A program made the position numbers and the translations under genes. The notes below the pieces were generated by a model. That model had not been told where the DNA came from, did no database searches, and saw only the letters and a program-made list of their open reading frames with translations. A stretch of 64,000 nt of DNA, from the NCBI RefSeq assembly GCF_900199545.1, contig NZ_LT962671.1:757430-821429 (forward strand), written 5' to 3'. The stretch comes from Raoultibacter massiliensis. Lineage in GTDB: Bacteria > Actinomycetota > Coriobacteriia > Coriobacteriales > Eggerthellaceae. Each line of letters opens with the position of its first letter. Position 1 is the stretch's first letter. Of the stretch, positions 19,098 to 28,386 are shown one piece after another.

Positions 19098-20497
19098 GCC
19101 GCACCTCCTTTGAGCCAGACCGTGACGATCGTTCCTTTGCCGACGGAGCTTGCGAAGCGCATGCTTCCGTTGTGGAGCGCGACGATCTCGCGGCAGAGCG
19201 CGAGCCCGAGGCCGACGCCGCCTTGGCTGCGGGAGCGCGATTTGTCGACGCGGTAGAACGCCTCCGTGAGGTGGGCGAGGGCTTCGGGAGGGATCCCGCG
19301 CCCGGTGTCGCCGATCGCGATCCTGCAGCCGTCGGGGGCCATGGCAACGCGCACGGAGAGCGTGCCGCCTGCCTCGTCCATCGCCTTGCGCGCGTTGTCG
19401 CAGAGGTTCACGAGCAGCGAGGCGACCAGGTCGGCTTCCAGAAGGCAGGTCCCTTCTTCGCATTCGCAGACGAGTGCGATTCCCTGTTCGGCGTAGATCG
19501 GCGCGAGCCGCCCTGTCAGCTCCTCGACGATCGAGGCGGGGCTTGCCGGCGCGAGGGCGATGCTCTGCCCGTGCAAGACGAGCAGGTCGAGAAGCTTGCC
19601 CGAAAGGCTTTCGAGCCGCTTTCCCTCGGTGAAGATATAGCGCGCGGCTTCGGTCAGCTCGTCCGGTTCGAGCGCTTGTTTCTGTATCAGGTCGGCGTAG
19701 CCGATGATGGATGTCATCGGGGTTTTGACCTCGTGCGCGAAACTGCCCGTGAACAGGTTCTGCCGTTCCGCTGCATCCTCGAGCTCTGCGATGGTCGATT
19801 CGAGGGCATCGGCCATCTCGTTGAAATCCCGCGCGACCCGGCCGATCTCGTCGCGCGAAGCGATGTTCGCACGGCTCGACAAGCGTCCGGCCGCGATGGA
19901 GCGGGAGGTGCGGGACAGGTCGACGAGCGGGGCGGTGAGTACCCGGGCGACCGTGTAGGATAGAAGGGCGCAGAGGACGACCATTAGGAGAAACACCTGT
20001 TGAAACGTCTGCTGCTGCGCGTCGCGCGCCTCAATGAGGGCCGAGACGTCGCGCGTCATGTCCAGATAGAGCGTCTTGCCGCTGGTCTCGAGCGCGCCGG
20101 AAAGCACCACGGCATGCTCTCCCGAGGCGGGCGCTTCGTAGCGGATCGTGCAGGTACCCGCTTCCGGGTACGTGCCGAAATGTCTGGAATGCAGGCTCGC
20201 GCCGTGCTCGTAGAGGGTGTTTTCGGCCGTCGCGAGGCGCAAGAACGTCCATCCGTTGCGGCTTTGCTCGGTGAGCTGTTTGAGCGTGCGGGCTATGTCG
20301 TCATCGCTTAAACTGCCGTTCACGTCGTCGACGACCGTGAGGGTTCCGATCACCATCTGATAGGCTCCGTATGCGGCCTCCTGCTCCTGCTCGAGCGAGC
20401 TTTGGAAGGAGAGGGCGACAAGCAGGCTTCCGCCGATGCCGAAGAGCACCGACAAAAGCCCCACCATGCAAAGCGTGATCTTCAGGCGGAAGGTCAT
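19094..20497 (-). CDS. Sensor histidine kinase
   Basis: This 467-residue membrane kinase has transmembrane segments at about 7-30 and 165-186 enclosing an extracytoplasmic sensor domain of about 130 residues. A HAMP-like linker (190-240) follows, then the dimerisation domain with phospho-acceptor His255 in GSFAHEVKTPMTSIIGYADL and an ATPase domain with NLCDNARKA, IGDTGRGIPP and GGVGLGLALC. It partners the OmpR-type regulator encoded one base upstream. The ATG at 20497 directly follows the regulator stop. Its signal is unknown; a cell-envelope cue is plausible given the neighbouring carboxypeptidase. Confidence 0.93.
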   Translation of the reverse strand: MTFRLKITLCMVGLLSVLFGIGGSLLVALSFQSSLEQEQEAAYGAYQMVIGTLTVVDDVNGSLSDDDIARTLKQLTEQSRNGWTFLRLATAENTLYEHGASLHSRHFGTYPEAGTCTIRYEAPASGEHAVVLSGALETSGKTLYLDMTRDVSALIEARDAQQQTFQQVFLLMVVLCALLSYTVARVLTAPLVDLSRTSRSIAAGRLSSRANIASRDEIGRVARDFNEMADALESTIAELEDAAERQNLFTGSFAHEVKTPMTSIIGYADLIQKQALEPDELTEAARYIFTEGKRLESLSGKLLDLLVLHGQSIALAPASPASIVEELTGRLAPIYAEQGIALVCECEEGTCLLEADLVASLLVNLCDNARKAMDEAGGTLSVRVAMAPDGCRIAIGDTGRGIPPEALAHLTEAFYRVDKSRSRSQGGVGLGLALCREIVALHNGSMRFASSVGKGTIVTVWLKGGAA

Positions 20498-20498
20498 C

Positions 20499-21152
20499 TT
20501 ATGCCTCGAGCCGGTAGCCGACCTTGTTGACGGCGCGCAGATCGTCCTCCCAGCCGACCTTCTTGCGCAACCGCTGCACGTGGAGGTCGACCGTTTTGCT
20601 GCCGTAGCGGTACGGCTCGCCCCATACCCGCTCGTATATTGTCTCGCGGGAAAGGGCGCGCCCACGGTTCTGGGAGAACAGGACGGCGAGGTCGAATTCC
20701 TTTTTCGTCAAGCCAACCTCTTCGCCGCCTTTGCGCACGCGCATGGCGCAGGTATCGATTTCGAGGTCGCCGATCGTCGTGACGGCGTCGCTTCTTTTGC
20801 AGCGGCGCAGCACCACGTCGACCCGCGCGAGCAGCTCGGCGATCTCGAACGGCTTGACGATGTAGTCTTCGGCACCGGCTTTGAGTCCGCGGACCCGCTC
20901 GTCGAGCGCGCCTTTCGCCGTGATGAAGATGACGGGGATGTCCTTAGGCGCTATGAAGTCCATGAGTGCGTAGCCGTCGATTTCCGGCAGCATGATGTCG
21001 AGCAGCACCAAGTCGAAGCGCTCGCGCTCGATGATGTCGGCCGCGTACGCCCCGTCGGGGGCGCATATGCAGACGTAGCCTGCCTTCGAGAGGCTCAGGC
21101 GCAGCAGGTTCGAAATGGGCGGTTCGTCTTCGACAATGAGGATTTTTACCAC
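20499..21152 (-). CDS. OmpR/PhoB-family response regulator
   Basis: This 217-residue transcription factor has a receiver domain with the acidic pocket IVEDEPP, phospho-acceptor Asp52 in LVLLDIMLPEIDG and the switch lysine in IVKPFE. A C-terminal winged helix follows (LTKKEFDLAVLF, then YRYGSKTVDLHVQRLRKKVG). It starts with GTG at 21152, preceded by a strong AGGAGGTG. It heads the minus-strand operon with the kinase and the exported protein. An inverted repeat at 21180-21197 just upstream may be its own operator. Confidence 0.94.
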   Translation of the reverse strand: MVKILIVEDEPPISNLLRLSLSKAGYVCICAPDGAYAADIIERERFDLVLLDIMLPEIDGYALMDFIAPKDIPVIFITAKGALDERVRGLKAGAEDYIVKPFEIAELLARVDVVLRRCKRSDAVTTIGDLEIDTCAMRVRKGGEEVGLTKKEFDLAVLFSQNRGRALSRETIYERVWGEPYRYGSKTVDLHVQRLRKKVGWEDDLRAVNKVGYRLEA

Positions 21153-21179
21153 GAAACACCTCCTGATGACACGATACCT

Positions 21180-21197
21180 CGTTTCGGCATCGAAACG
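21180..21197. promoter_or_regulatory. Inverted repeat upstream of the two-component operon
   Basis: CGTTTCG (21180-21186) and CGAAACG (21191-21197) form a perfect inverted repeat 28 bases before the regulator start. The 331-base gap 21153-21483 otherwise shows no gene; it holds this repeat and the promoter of the next plus-strand gene. Confidence 0.4.
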
Positions 21198-21465
21198 GCA
21201 AACATCCTGAAACCGCGCAGGTTTTTGGCGTCCAGCCGGCCGGACTTCTGGATTTCGGCCTCGCGCGCGGTTCCGTCTGGGAGCTCGCGGCGCTTTTCGC
21301 CGGAAAAGGAGTCAGACCAGACCTGCCTGTAGCTCGGGATTTCATCGGATCATACCGAAACCGGAAGCGAATCAACGCTGTTCCTTACACGGAACGACAC
21401 TGGGGGAGAACCGGAGTAACACCAGATCATACACTGTGAAAATAGTCGAAACAGGGCGGTCGCAG

Positions 21466-21483
21466 CCGTGCTATCCTGCGCGC
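21466..21483 (+). promoter_or_regulatory. Extended -10 promoter predicting a leaderless mRNA
   Basis: CCGTGCTATCCT (21466-21477) contains an extended -10 (TG-C-TATCCT) that ends six bases before the ATG at 21484. There is no ribosome binding site in between. The identical 12-mer with the same six-base spacing precedes the paralogous gene at 53584. Confidence 0.65.
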
Positions 21484-22458
21484 ATGGACATCGTGCTGTC
21501 GCATACAACGGCCTTGGAATTCTGGCGCTTGAAACGCTCTTCGACGTTTGCGCGCGTGCGCCCGAAGGGGATTTCCGTCTTGCCGTCGTGCGCTCCTTCC
21601 GCCGCGGAAATCGAGGCATTGCCCCTGCAGTTGGAATGGGTTCCCCTCGCGCCTTTCCACGTGCTGGTGAAAGAAGCCGCCGCCCGCCGCCGTGGCAAGC
21701 GGGTGACGGCTCACGTTTGCAGTTCGTCTTTGCCTGAAGGATCCCTTGTCAAGGTTGCCGAAGGCGTATTCGTCTGCTCTCCCGAGCTGTGCTTTCAGCA
21801 GCTTGCAAGCGTTCGGTCTTTCTCCCGTCTTGTCGAAATCGGGTTCGAGTTCTGCGGGTCCTACAGCCGCTATTCGGGAAGAACCGGATTCTACGAGCGG
21901 CGCCCGCTTACGAACGTCAAGGCGATCGAACGCCTCCTGAGAAAGACGGCGGGGACGAAAGGAAGCACCCTCGCCGCCAATGCGCTTCGGCATGTTCTCG
22001 AGGGATCCTGGTCCCCGATGGAAACGATCATGACGATGCTTTTGTGCCTTCCCATGAAGAAAGGAGGATACGGTCTGCCGACGCCTTCGATGAACTATCG
22101 GATCGACGTTTCCTCCAGCGCTCGGAAGTTTACGCCGAAAGGCTACTTCGTCTGCGATGCCTACTGGGCGGCAGCGAAGCTCGACGTTGAGTACGACAGC
22201 AACGAGCACCATCTGAAGAGGAAAGAGAAGGCGAACGATTCGGCGCGTCGAAACGCGCTTTCCGCCATGGGCATTTCCGTTATCGTCGTTACGTGGGATC
22301 AGGTGGTCGTGCGCCGATCGATGGACGAAGTTGCTAGCAGCATTGCCCGGAAGCTGGGAAGACGGCTCCGTTTGGAACGGGTCAGCGGCTCTCGCGCACA
22401 GCTCGACCTCAGGCGCGAGCTCTTAAGCTTTGCCGATTGGCGCACCTGCTCCCGGTAG
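21484..22458 (+). CDS. AbiEi-like/DUF559-like protein, paralog A
   Basis: This 324-residue protein is of unresolved function. The N-terminal part begins DIVLSHTTALEFWRL and contains SLPEGSLVKVAEGVFVCSPE, resembling AbiEi-type antitoxin/regulator proteins. The C-terminal part (about residues 185-290) resembles the DUF559/Vsr-like endonuclease fold: YFVCDAYWAAAKLDVEYDSN, then RRNALSAMGISVIVVTWDQV, with a possible PD-(D/E)xK active site. The gene at 52610-53584 is a diverged paralog of identical length. The start is set by the shared N-terminus and leaderless promoter. Its codon use looks like that of the neighbours. No toxin partner is adjacent. Confidence 0.7.
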   Translation: MDIVLSHTTALEFWRLKRSSTFARVRPKGISVLPSCAPSAAEIEALPLQLEWVPLAPFHVLVKEAAARRRGKRVTAHVCSSSLPEGSLVKVAEGVFVCSPELCFQQLASVRSFSRLVEIGFEFCGSYSRYSGRTGFYERRPLTNVKAIERLLRKTAGTKGSTLAANALRHVLEGSWSPMETIMTMLLCLPMKKGGYGLPTPSMNYRIDVSSSARKFTPKGYFVCDAYWAAAKLDVEYDSNEHHLKRKEKANDSARRNALSAMGISVIVVTWDQVVVRRSMDEVASSIARKLGRRLRLERVSGSRAQLDLRRELLSFADWRTCSR

Positions 22459-22980
22459 CCCCGGACTTCGCCGGTGAGGCCGCATCGTCGGCGGAGTGCA
22501 AAAGATGACGTCGGCGGTGCGCAGTCGACCACACGTAAAAGATGACGTCAACGGCGGGCGGTTGCGGCGCGCAAAGGGTAAGAAGTTAGCGGGACAGAAT
22601 CGGGGGGAATGTGCGAGTGGTACGCGACTGCCTGCATAAGCGGAGAAGAGGGCATCGCTTTGACCTGGTATAGGGAAGATCAGATAGCTGCAACGATATG
22701 ATCTTTGGCGATCGGACGACCGTTCGGGTGTGCATTTTCCTTGATTTTGTCCCCAAAGTACCTTACCTATTTTCATCCTTGGGCTTTTGCGGCGTACAGG
22801 CGTCTTGCTGCCTTGCCTTCTTCTTGTCGTCGGTTTGCCATTCATGGGTTTGCCGGCCCGTGGCGTTTGCGAACTGTGGATTTCCCCCGAAGTTGCGTCG
22901 CTGTGCACGAAACACCTTTTCACGCTGAAAGAAATATGCTATAAATATTGATTGTCCATGCACAGGTCATATGCATGGGC
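22459..22980. other. Intergenic region with short direct repeats
   Basis: About 520 bases without a supported gene. AAAAGATGACGTC occurs at 22500-22512 and 22537-22549, 37 bases apart, each followed by a GGCGG-containing stretch; the second copy contains the palindrome TGACGTCA. The AT content rises from about 22690 toward the rimP operon promoter region. A 166-codon minus-strand frame here is Pro/Arg-rich, lacks a binding site and is not called. Confidence 0.5.
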
Positions 22981-23005
22981 GATAACATACTTTCGAACGT
23001 TAGGT

Positions 23006-23033
23006 GAAAGTGGGTTTATCCCGCTTTCTTTTT
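23006..23033 (+). terminator. Terminator-like rimP leader hairpin
   Basis: GAAAGTGGG (23006-23014) pairs with CCCGCTTTC (23020-23028) and is followed by TTTTT, 19 bases before the rimP ATG. A terminator-like hairpin directly ahead of rimP is a known recurrent leader of this operon in many bacteria and may attenuate the nusA-infB operon. Confidence 0.75.
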
Positions 23034-23051
23034 ATCTGGGAGGTGACCTGC

Positions 23052-23522
23052 ATGTTGACCGCAAAAGAACGAAGCTTGCTCGAAGCGCTTGAGAAGCAGG
23101 CTGCCGAGCATGGTATCGAAATCGTGACCGTCGAAGTCGTGGGGGCGAAGAAATCGCCGACCATTCGCGTTTATATAGATACACCCGAGGGCGTGAGCTT
23201 CGATGAGCTATCGAACGCCCAGGCGTGGATAAACGACATCATGGACGAACTCGACCCGTTTCCGGGCGCCTACACCCTAGAGGTGTCATCGCCTGGCATC
23301 GACCGACCGCTGCGCACGCTCGAGCACTTCGAGCGCTTTGCCGGTGAGACCGCCGTCGTCACGGCCGTTGAGCCGCAGAACGGACGCAGTAAATGGACGG
23401 GCACGCTCGCAGGCGTGCGCGGCCAGGCGATCGTCATCGATGTCGACGGCGCGCAAGAGGAGATCGAGATAGGCAACATCAAGCGAGCCCGCCTTAAGGG
23501 CGCGGTGGACTTCGGTTCGTAG
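23052..23522 (+). CDS. rimP: Ribosome maturation factor RimP
   Basis: This 156-residue factor assists maturation of the 30S subunit. It has the N-terminal domain (EKQAAEHGIEIVTVEVVGAK), the conserved YTLEVSSPGIDRPLRTLEHF motif and the C-terminal SH3-like domain (WTGTLAGVRGQAIVIDVDG). The start at 23052 is set by GGGAGGTG six bases upstream; an earlier in-frame start would lie within the leader hairpin. It is the first gene of the rimP-nusA-ylxR-infB-rbfA-nrnA-truB-ribF operon. Confidence 0.94.
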   Translation: MLTAKERSLLEALEKQAAEHGIEIVTVEVVGAKKSPTIRVYIDTPEGVSFDELSNAQAWINDIMDELDPFPGAYTLEVSSPGIDRPLRTLEHFERFAGETAVVTAVEPQNGRSKWTGTLAGVRGQAIVIDVDGAQEEIEIGNIKRARLKGAVDFGS

Positions 23523-23536
23523 GAAAGGAAAGCATC

Positions 23537-24745
23537 GTGGCAAGTTCGGAATTGATCGAGGCCCTGCAGGCGCTGGCTCATGAGAGGAAGATAGACGAGT
23601 TCTATCTCATCGAGCGCCTTGAGGCCTCTTTGGCTAAAAGCTATCAGCACATACTTGATCTGGAATGGGACGCTCGCGTGACGATCGACCGATCGACCGG
23701 TCAGATCTACGTGTACGAGCTCGTTCCCGTCGGCGAACCCGACGAGGAGACCGGCGAATACTCGGAGTTCGAGGAGCGCGATGTGACTCCCGACGATGTG
23801 AGCCGCATCGCTGCGCAGAACGCCAAGGGCGTCATTTCTTCGATTGTCCGCGAGGCGGGTCGCCAGAGCATCTACGAGGAATTCTCGAGCCGCGTCGGCG
23901 ATCTTGTGACGGGCACCGTGCTGCAGGGCACTCCCGATTTCACGATCATCAAGATACGCGACGGCGTGGAAGCCGAGCTCCCGCACTATGACCTCAAACG
24001 CAATCCGTCCGAGCGCAACGAGCGTCCCGGAAACGAGCACTATCGTCATAACCAGCGCCTCAAGACGCTGATCATCGATGTGCGCGATCCGAATTCGGAT
24101 GCACCCAAGATGCGTGGCGAGCAGGCGCGTCCCTCGATCGTGGTTTCGCGCACCCACCCCGATCTGATCCGTCGCCTTTTCGAGATCGAAGTGCCTGAAA
24201 TATACGATGGCATGGTGGAGATCAAATCGATCGCCCGCGAACCGGGAGCGCGCTCGAAGATCGCCGTATCATCGCGCGAGCCCAACCTCGATCCGGTCGG
24301 CGCATGCGTCGGTCCGAAAGGCTCGCGTGTGCGCATGGTGGTCGAAGAGCTTCGCAACGAGCGCGTCGACGTGATCCAATGGGATGAGAATCCTGCTGTT
24401 TACGTATCCAACGCTCTTTCGCCGGCGAAGGTCACGCGGGTGACCATCGATGAGGACAACCACTACGCCACCGTCGTCGTTCCCGACGACCAGCTGTCGC
24501 TCGCCATAGGCAAAGAGGGTCAAAACGCCCGGCTGGCCGCTCGGCTGACCGGATGGCATATCGATATCAAGAGCGCGTCGTTCGCGGGTGAGCCGCCTGC
24601 GGTGGACAACATGCTCATCGACGAGGATCTTCCCGCTGACGAGGAGCTCGTATGCGCCCACGTCAGCGAAGATGGCGTGCGCTGCCGCAACCATGCCCGT
24701 CCGGGCAGCAGGTATTGCGGCATCCATGCGGGTGACGAAGCGTAA
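23537..24745 (+). CDS. nusA: Transcription termination/antitermination factor NusA with a Cys/His tail
   Basis: This 402-residue RNA polymerase-binding factor modulates pausing, termination and antitermination. Its order is the N-terminal polymerase-binding domain, an S1 domain (VGDLVTGTVLQGTPDFTIIKI) and two KH domains (VGACVGPKGSRVRMVVEEL and SLAIGKEGQNARLAARLTGW). It starts with GTG after GGAAAGGAAAG. Unusually, the C-terminus carries a compact Cys/His cluster, CAHVSEDGVRC then YCGIHAG (residues about 374-399), similar to small zinc-binding tails of the DUF5763 type. The stop is just before ylxR. Confidence 0.95.
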   Translation: MASSELIEALQALAHERKIDEFYLIERLEASLAKSYQHILDLEWDARVTIDRSTGQIYVYELVPVGEPDEETGEYSEFEERDVTPDDVSRIAAQNAKGVISSIVREAGRQSIYEEFSSRVGDLVTGTVLQGTPDFTIIKIRDGVEAELPHYDLKRNPSERNERPGNEHYRHNQRLKTLIIDVRDPNSDAPKMRGEQARPSIVVSRTHPDLIRRLFEIEVPEIYDGMVEIKSIAREPGARSKIAVSSREPNLDPVGACVGPKGSRVRMVVEELRNERVDVIQWDENPAVYVSNALSPAKVTRVTIDEDNHYATVVVPDDQLSLAIGKEGQNARLAARLTGWHIDIKSASFAGEPPAVDNMLIDEDLPADEELVCAHVSEDGVRCRNHARPGSRYCGIHAGDEA

Positions 24746-24755
24746 GCGGGAAGCG

Positions 24756-25046
24756 ATGGCCGAGGTGCAGAACAAGCCGAAACGCCAGCGCAGCTGCATC
24801 GCCTGCGGCGGCAAGGCGGCCAAAGGCGAACTGTACCGCGTCGTGAAAACGGCTGCAGGCGTCATTGAGTTCGATGCGTCGGGCAAGGCGGCGGGCAGGG
24901 GGGCGTACGTGTGCTCCGAAGCCTGCCTCGAAAAGGCGGTTGCATCGAAAAGGCTGGGTCGGGCGCTTCGCGCGTCGCTGACCGAAGAGGATTACGAACG
25001 GGTGGCCTTGGACGTGAAGAAGGCGATCCGTGGAGCTACAGGATAG
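24756..25046 (+). CDS. ylxR: YlxR family RNA-binding protein
   Basis: This small basic protein (96 residues) has the YlxR signature RSCIACGGKAAKGELYRVVK and a second pair in CSEACLEKA, then LGRALR. In Firmicutes YlxR binds RNA and has been linked to RNase P and to expression of ribosome-associated genes. The position between nusA and infB is the conserved one. The ATG at 24756 is chosen; an ATG at 24726 would overlap nusA by 20 bases and add ten basic residues. Confidence 0.85.
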   Translation: MAEVQNKPKRQRSCIACGGKAAKGELYRVVKTAAGVIEFDASGKAAGRGAYVCSEACLEKAVASKRLGRALRASLTEEDYERVALDVKKAIRGATG

Positions 25047-25060
25047 AATGAGGAGAATGT

Positions 25061-27874
25061 ATGGCCAGCATGCGTGTACATGAGTTGGCAAAAGAATTCG
25101 GCATGTCCAGTAAGGAACTGCTCGATCGGCTTCAGGAGATGAAGATCCCTGCGAAAAGCCATGCGAGCATGCTCGCCGATGCCTATGTTGCCAAGATCAG
25201 GAAGAATCTGGAGCCTGAGATAAAGCAACGCACCGGCCAGCTCGAAGATAAAGAGGCGGCCGAGCTTGCGGAAGAGCAGCGTGCGCTGGCCGAGAGGAAG
25301 GCCGAAGAGGAGCGCAAGCGCCGCGAGGCCGTCGAAGAGGAGCGCAAGCGCCGCGAGGCCGAGCAAGCCGCACGTCGCATGGGCGGCCTTTCAGAGCAGC
25401 CTTCCGAAGACGAAAAAGATTCCGACGGCGAAGACGAATCGGGAGAGCGCGCCGCGCGTCCCGCGGCTTCGGCGTTCGAGCGTTTGGCGAGCCAGATCGA
25501 AAGCGAGAAGGAGCGCGTTGCCCGCGAGGCCGAAGAGGCGAAAGCGCGAGCCCGCGCGGCAGTGGCCGCCAAGGAGGTTGCCAAGAAGCAGGCGGTCGCC
25601 GAGGCGCTTGCGGCACGGAAATCGGGCGGCAAGGGCGCGAAGCACAGCGAGCCGGCCAAGAAGGCCCCCGTGCTCGGTGCGAAGCCGAAATCGTCGTTCG
25701 ATTCGCTGCTTTCGCAGATCGAAGCCGAGAAAGCCCGCATCGAGCAGCAGAAGGCCGAGCGACAGAACGCTCCTCGGCAGGGTGCGGCGAACAATCAGCG
25801 CCAAAAGCCCCAGCGAGCCGACAAGAAGCAGGGTGGCGCAAAGCCCCAATTCCAGTCGCAACAGCAGGCCAAGCGCACGTTCGAACCCGAGGTTCCCGAA
25901 CTGAACCAGCAGGCGACAAGCGAAGACCGCTACGCTCAGATGGCGGTTCAGGCCGAGAAGCTCCAGCGCGACAAAGTGCTTGCCGAAGCCCGTGCGGCCG
26001 TTGAAGCGGCGACGCAAGAAGGCGAGGGACGCCGCAAGAAGCGCAAGGAGAAGCGTGAAGCGGAAAACCGCGAGCGTCTGGAGATGGAAGCCATCGAGAA
26101 GGGACTCGATCCCACGCTCGTGCTCGACGATTCGGTCGTCGAGGTGCCCCAGGGTGCGACGGTTTCCAAATTCGCCGAACTGCTCGGCGTGCAGCCCAAC
26201 GACATCATCAAGCGCCTGTTCATGCTCGGGCAGGTGCTCACGCTCACCCAGTCGATGGGCGACGATCTCATCGAACTCATCGCCGATGACATGGGCCGCA
26301 AGGTGCGCGTCGTGTCTCCGGAAGAAGAGTACGCGGTCGTTTACCATGATAGCGAAGAAGATCTGAAGCCGCGTCCGCCGGTTGTGACCGTCATGGGCCA
26401 CGTCGACCACGGCAAGACCTCGCTGCTCGACGCGATCCGCCATACCGGTGTCGCCGAGGGCGAGGCGGGCGGCATCACCCAGCATATCGGCGCATCGGTT
26501 ACCAATATCGACGGCCGCCAGATCACATTCATCGATACGCCCGGCCATGAGGCGTTTACGGCCATGCGCGCCCGCGGCGCTCAGGTGACCGACGTCATCG
26601 TGCTCGTGGTTGCCGCCGACGACGGCGTCATGCCGCAGACCATCGAGGCCATCAACCATGCGAAGGCGGCCGAAGTGCCGATCGTCGTGGCGGTGAACAA
26701 GATTGACAAGCCCGGAGCCAACCCCGATCGAGTGCGCCAGGAGCTCACCGAGTACGGCGTGATCCCCGAGGAGTGGGGCGGCACCAACATGTTCGTCGAA
26801 GTTTCCGCCAAGCAGAAACTTCACATTGACGATCTGCTTGAGACGATTCTGCTTCAGGCCGACGTGCTTGAACTCAAAGCGAACCCCGATACGCTTGCAT
26901 CCGGCTTCGTCATCGAAGCGAATCTCGATAAGGGGCGGGGCCCTGTGGCTACGGTGCTCGTGCATCGCGGCACTCTGCGCCCCGGTGATTCCATCGTTGC
27001 GGGAGCGTCTTACGGCCGTGTCCGTGCGCTCGTGAATCCGCGTGGCACGCATGTCGACGAAGCGTATCCGGCCGACCCGGTCGAGATCCTCGGTCTCAAC
27101 TCGGTTCCGACCGCAGGCGACGAGTTCCGTGTGTTCGAAGACGAGCGCGATGCCCGCAAGTTGGCTGAGGAACGCGCTTTGAGAGCGCGCCTCGCCGAGC
27201 AGGAAACCAAGTCGCATATGAGTCTCGACGATCTGTTCAGCCGCATCGAGGCGGGCAAGCAGACCGACCTGAACCTCATCGTGAAGGCGGACGTGCAGGG
27301 TTCCATCGAAGCGTTGCGCGATGCGTTTGACAAGATGGACCAATCGGAGGTTCGCATCAACATCGTGCACTCGGCGGTCGGCGGCATCACCGAAACCGAC
27401 GTTACGCTGGCTTCGGCATCCGACGCGATCATCATCGGCTTCAACGTGCGCCCGACGGGCAAGTCGAAACTGCAAGCCGAGAAGGAAAAAGTCGACATTC
27501 GCCTGTACCGCGTCATCTACCAGGCGATCGAGGAGATCAATGCCGCCCGCGTCGGTCTGCTGTCGCCCGATATCGTCGAAGAGGACACCGGCATCGCCGA
27601 AGTTCGCGAGACGTTCAAGGTGCCCAAAGCCGGAACGATCGCCGGCTGCTACATCATCGAGGGCGAGATTTCGCGTGACGACAAGGTTCGCGTGGTGCGC
27701 GACGGCACCGTCGTTTTCGAAGGCACGATCGATTCGCTGCGCCGCTTCAAAGACGATGTCAAATCGGTTCGCAGCGGATACGAATGCGGTATCGGCATCA
27801 CCGGTTACCAGGATATCAAGATCGGCGATACGATCGAAGGTTACAAGATCGTGGAAGTCGAGCGTACCGAGTAA
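25061..27874 (+). CDS. infB: Translation initiation factor IF-2
   Basis: This 937-residue GTPase delivers initiator tRNA to the ribosome. An IF2_N domain comes first ([21 protein letters not shown]). A long Lys/Glu/Ala-rich linker of low complexity follows (about residues 60-340, with a repeated EEERKRREA unit), then a second IF2_N-like region. The G domain begins near residue 445 ([29 protein letters not shown]), followed by domains II-IV. The length is typical of actinobacterial IF-2 with an extended linker. GAGGAGAATGT precedes the ATG. Confidence 0.97.
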   Translation: MASMRVHELAKEFGMSSKELLDRLQEMKIPAKSHASMLADAYVAKIRKNLEPEIKQRTGQLEDKEAAELAEEQRALAERKAEEERKRREAVEEERKRREAEQAARRMGGLSEQPSEDEKDSDGEDESGERAARPAASAFERLASQIESEKERVAREAEEAKARARAAVAAKEVAKKQAVAEALAARKSGGKGAKHSEPAKKAPVLGAKPKSSFDSLLSQIEAEKARIEQQKAERQNAPRQGAANNQRQKPQRADKKQGGAKPQFQSQQQAKRTFEPEVPELNQQATSEDRYAQMAVQAEKLQRDKVLAEARAAVEAATQEGEGRRKKRKEKREAENRERLEMEAIEKGLDPTLVLDDSVVEVPQGATVSKFAELLGVQPNDIIKRLFMLGQVLTLTQSMGDDLIELIADDMGRKVRVVSPEEEYAVVYHDSEEDLKPRPPVVTVMGHVDHGKTSLLDAIRHTGVAEGEAGGITQHIGASVTNIDGRQITFIDTPGHEAFTAMRARGAQVTDVIVLVVAADDGVMPQTIEAINHAKAAEVPIVVAVNKIDKPGANPDRVRQELTEYGVIPEEWGGTNMFVEVSAKQKLHIDDLLETILLQADVLELKANPDTLASGFVIEANLDKGRGPVATVLVHRGTLRPGDSIVAGASYGRVRALVNPRGTHVDEAYPADPVEILGLNSVPTAGDEFRVFEDERDARKLAEERALRARLAEQETKSHMSLDDLFSRIEAGKQTDLNLIVKADVQGSIEALRDAFDKMDQSEVRINIVHSAVGGITETDVTLASASDAIIIGFNVRPTGKSKLQAEKEKVDIRLYRVIYQAIEEINAARVGLLSPDIVEEDTGIAEVRETFKVPKAGTIAGCYIIEGEISRDDKVRVVRDGTVVFEGTIDSLRRFKDDVKSVRSGYECGIGITGYQDIKIGDTIEGYKIVEVERTE

Positions 27875-27975
27875 GTTCGGCACGAGAAGCGTTACCATGT
27901 ACCGATGGCTCGGAGTTTGCTTGCCGGGCCATCGGTTTTTCCCATAACCTCTTCTTTCGAAAGGAGATGGATGCC

Positions 27976-28386
27976 ATGAAGCAGAGTTCATCCAACAGGA
28001 AGGTGAACGAGCAGGCGAGAGAGGTCATCGCGAGCATTCTTCTGTTCGAGATATCCGACCCGCGTCTGACCCTCGTTACGATCACGGGCTGCGAAGTGAG
28101 CTACGATCGCAGCGTCTGCAACGTATACTACACAACCGAGCCGGAGCGCTACGAAGCCGTTGCCGACGCATTCGCCAAGGCGGCGGGCCGCATTCGCTCG
28201 CTTATGGCAAAGGAGCTTTCGTGGCGCGTTGCGCCCGAGCTGCGCTTCATGCTCGATAAGAGCGTCGACGAAGCGGAGCGTATCGCGACTGCCCTGCAGC
28301 GCGACGCCGCGCGCAATGCAGCGAGCGAGCGGGCCGATGCCGGCGAAGAGATCGATGGCGACACCTGCGATGCGGGGGATGAATAG
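27976..28386 (+). CDS. rbfA: Ribosome-binding factor A
   Basis: This 136-residue KH-like factor is needed for 16S rRNA 5'-end processing and 30S maturation. It has RKVNEQAREVIASILLFEISDPRL, VTITGCEVSYDRSVCNVYYT and VAPELRFMLDKSVDEAERI. The ATG at 27976 has AAAGGAG nine bases upstream; the ATG nine bases earlier would leave no spacing. The acidic C-terminal tail is somewhat longer than in short RbfA. Its stop overlaps the nrnA start region. Confidence 0.92.
   Translation: MKQSSSNRKVNEQAREVIASILLFEISDPRLTLVTITGCEVSYDRSVCNVYYTTEPERYEAVADAFAKAAGRIRSLMAKELSWRVAPELRFMLDKSVDEAERIATALQRDAARNAASERADAGEEIDGDTCDAGDE

Noticed and set aside
17502..21152. Vancomycin-resistance (van) cluster
   Set aside because: VanY-like enzyme plus two-component genes recall van operons, but no vanH, ligase or vanX homolog is present, so resistance is not supported.
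22423..22923. 166-codon minus-strand frame in the gap before rimP
   Set aside because: Pro/Arg/Ser-rich, no ribosome binding site, overlaps short direct repeats and matches no family I know.
25391..27991. 866-codon open frame antisense to infB
   Set aside because: Shadow of the GC-rich infB gene; low-complexity composition and no recognisable domain.
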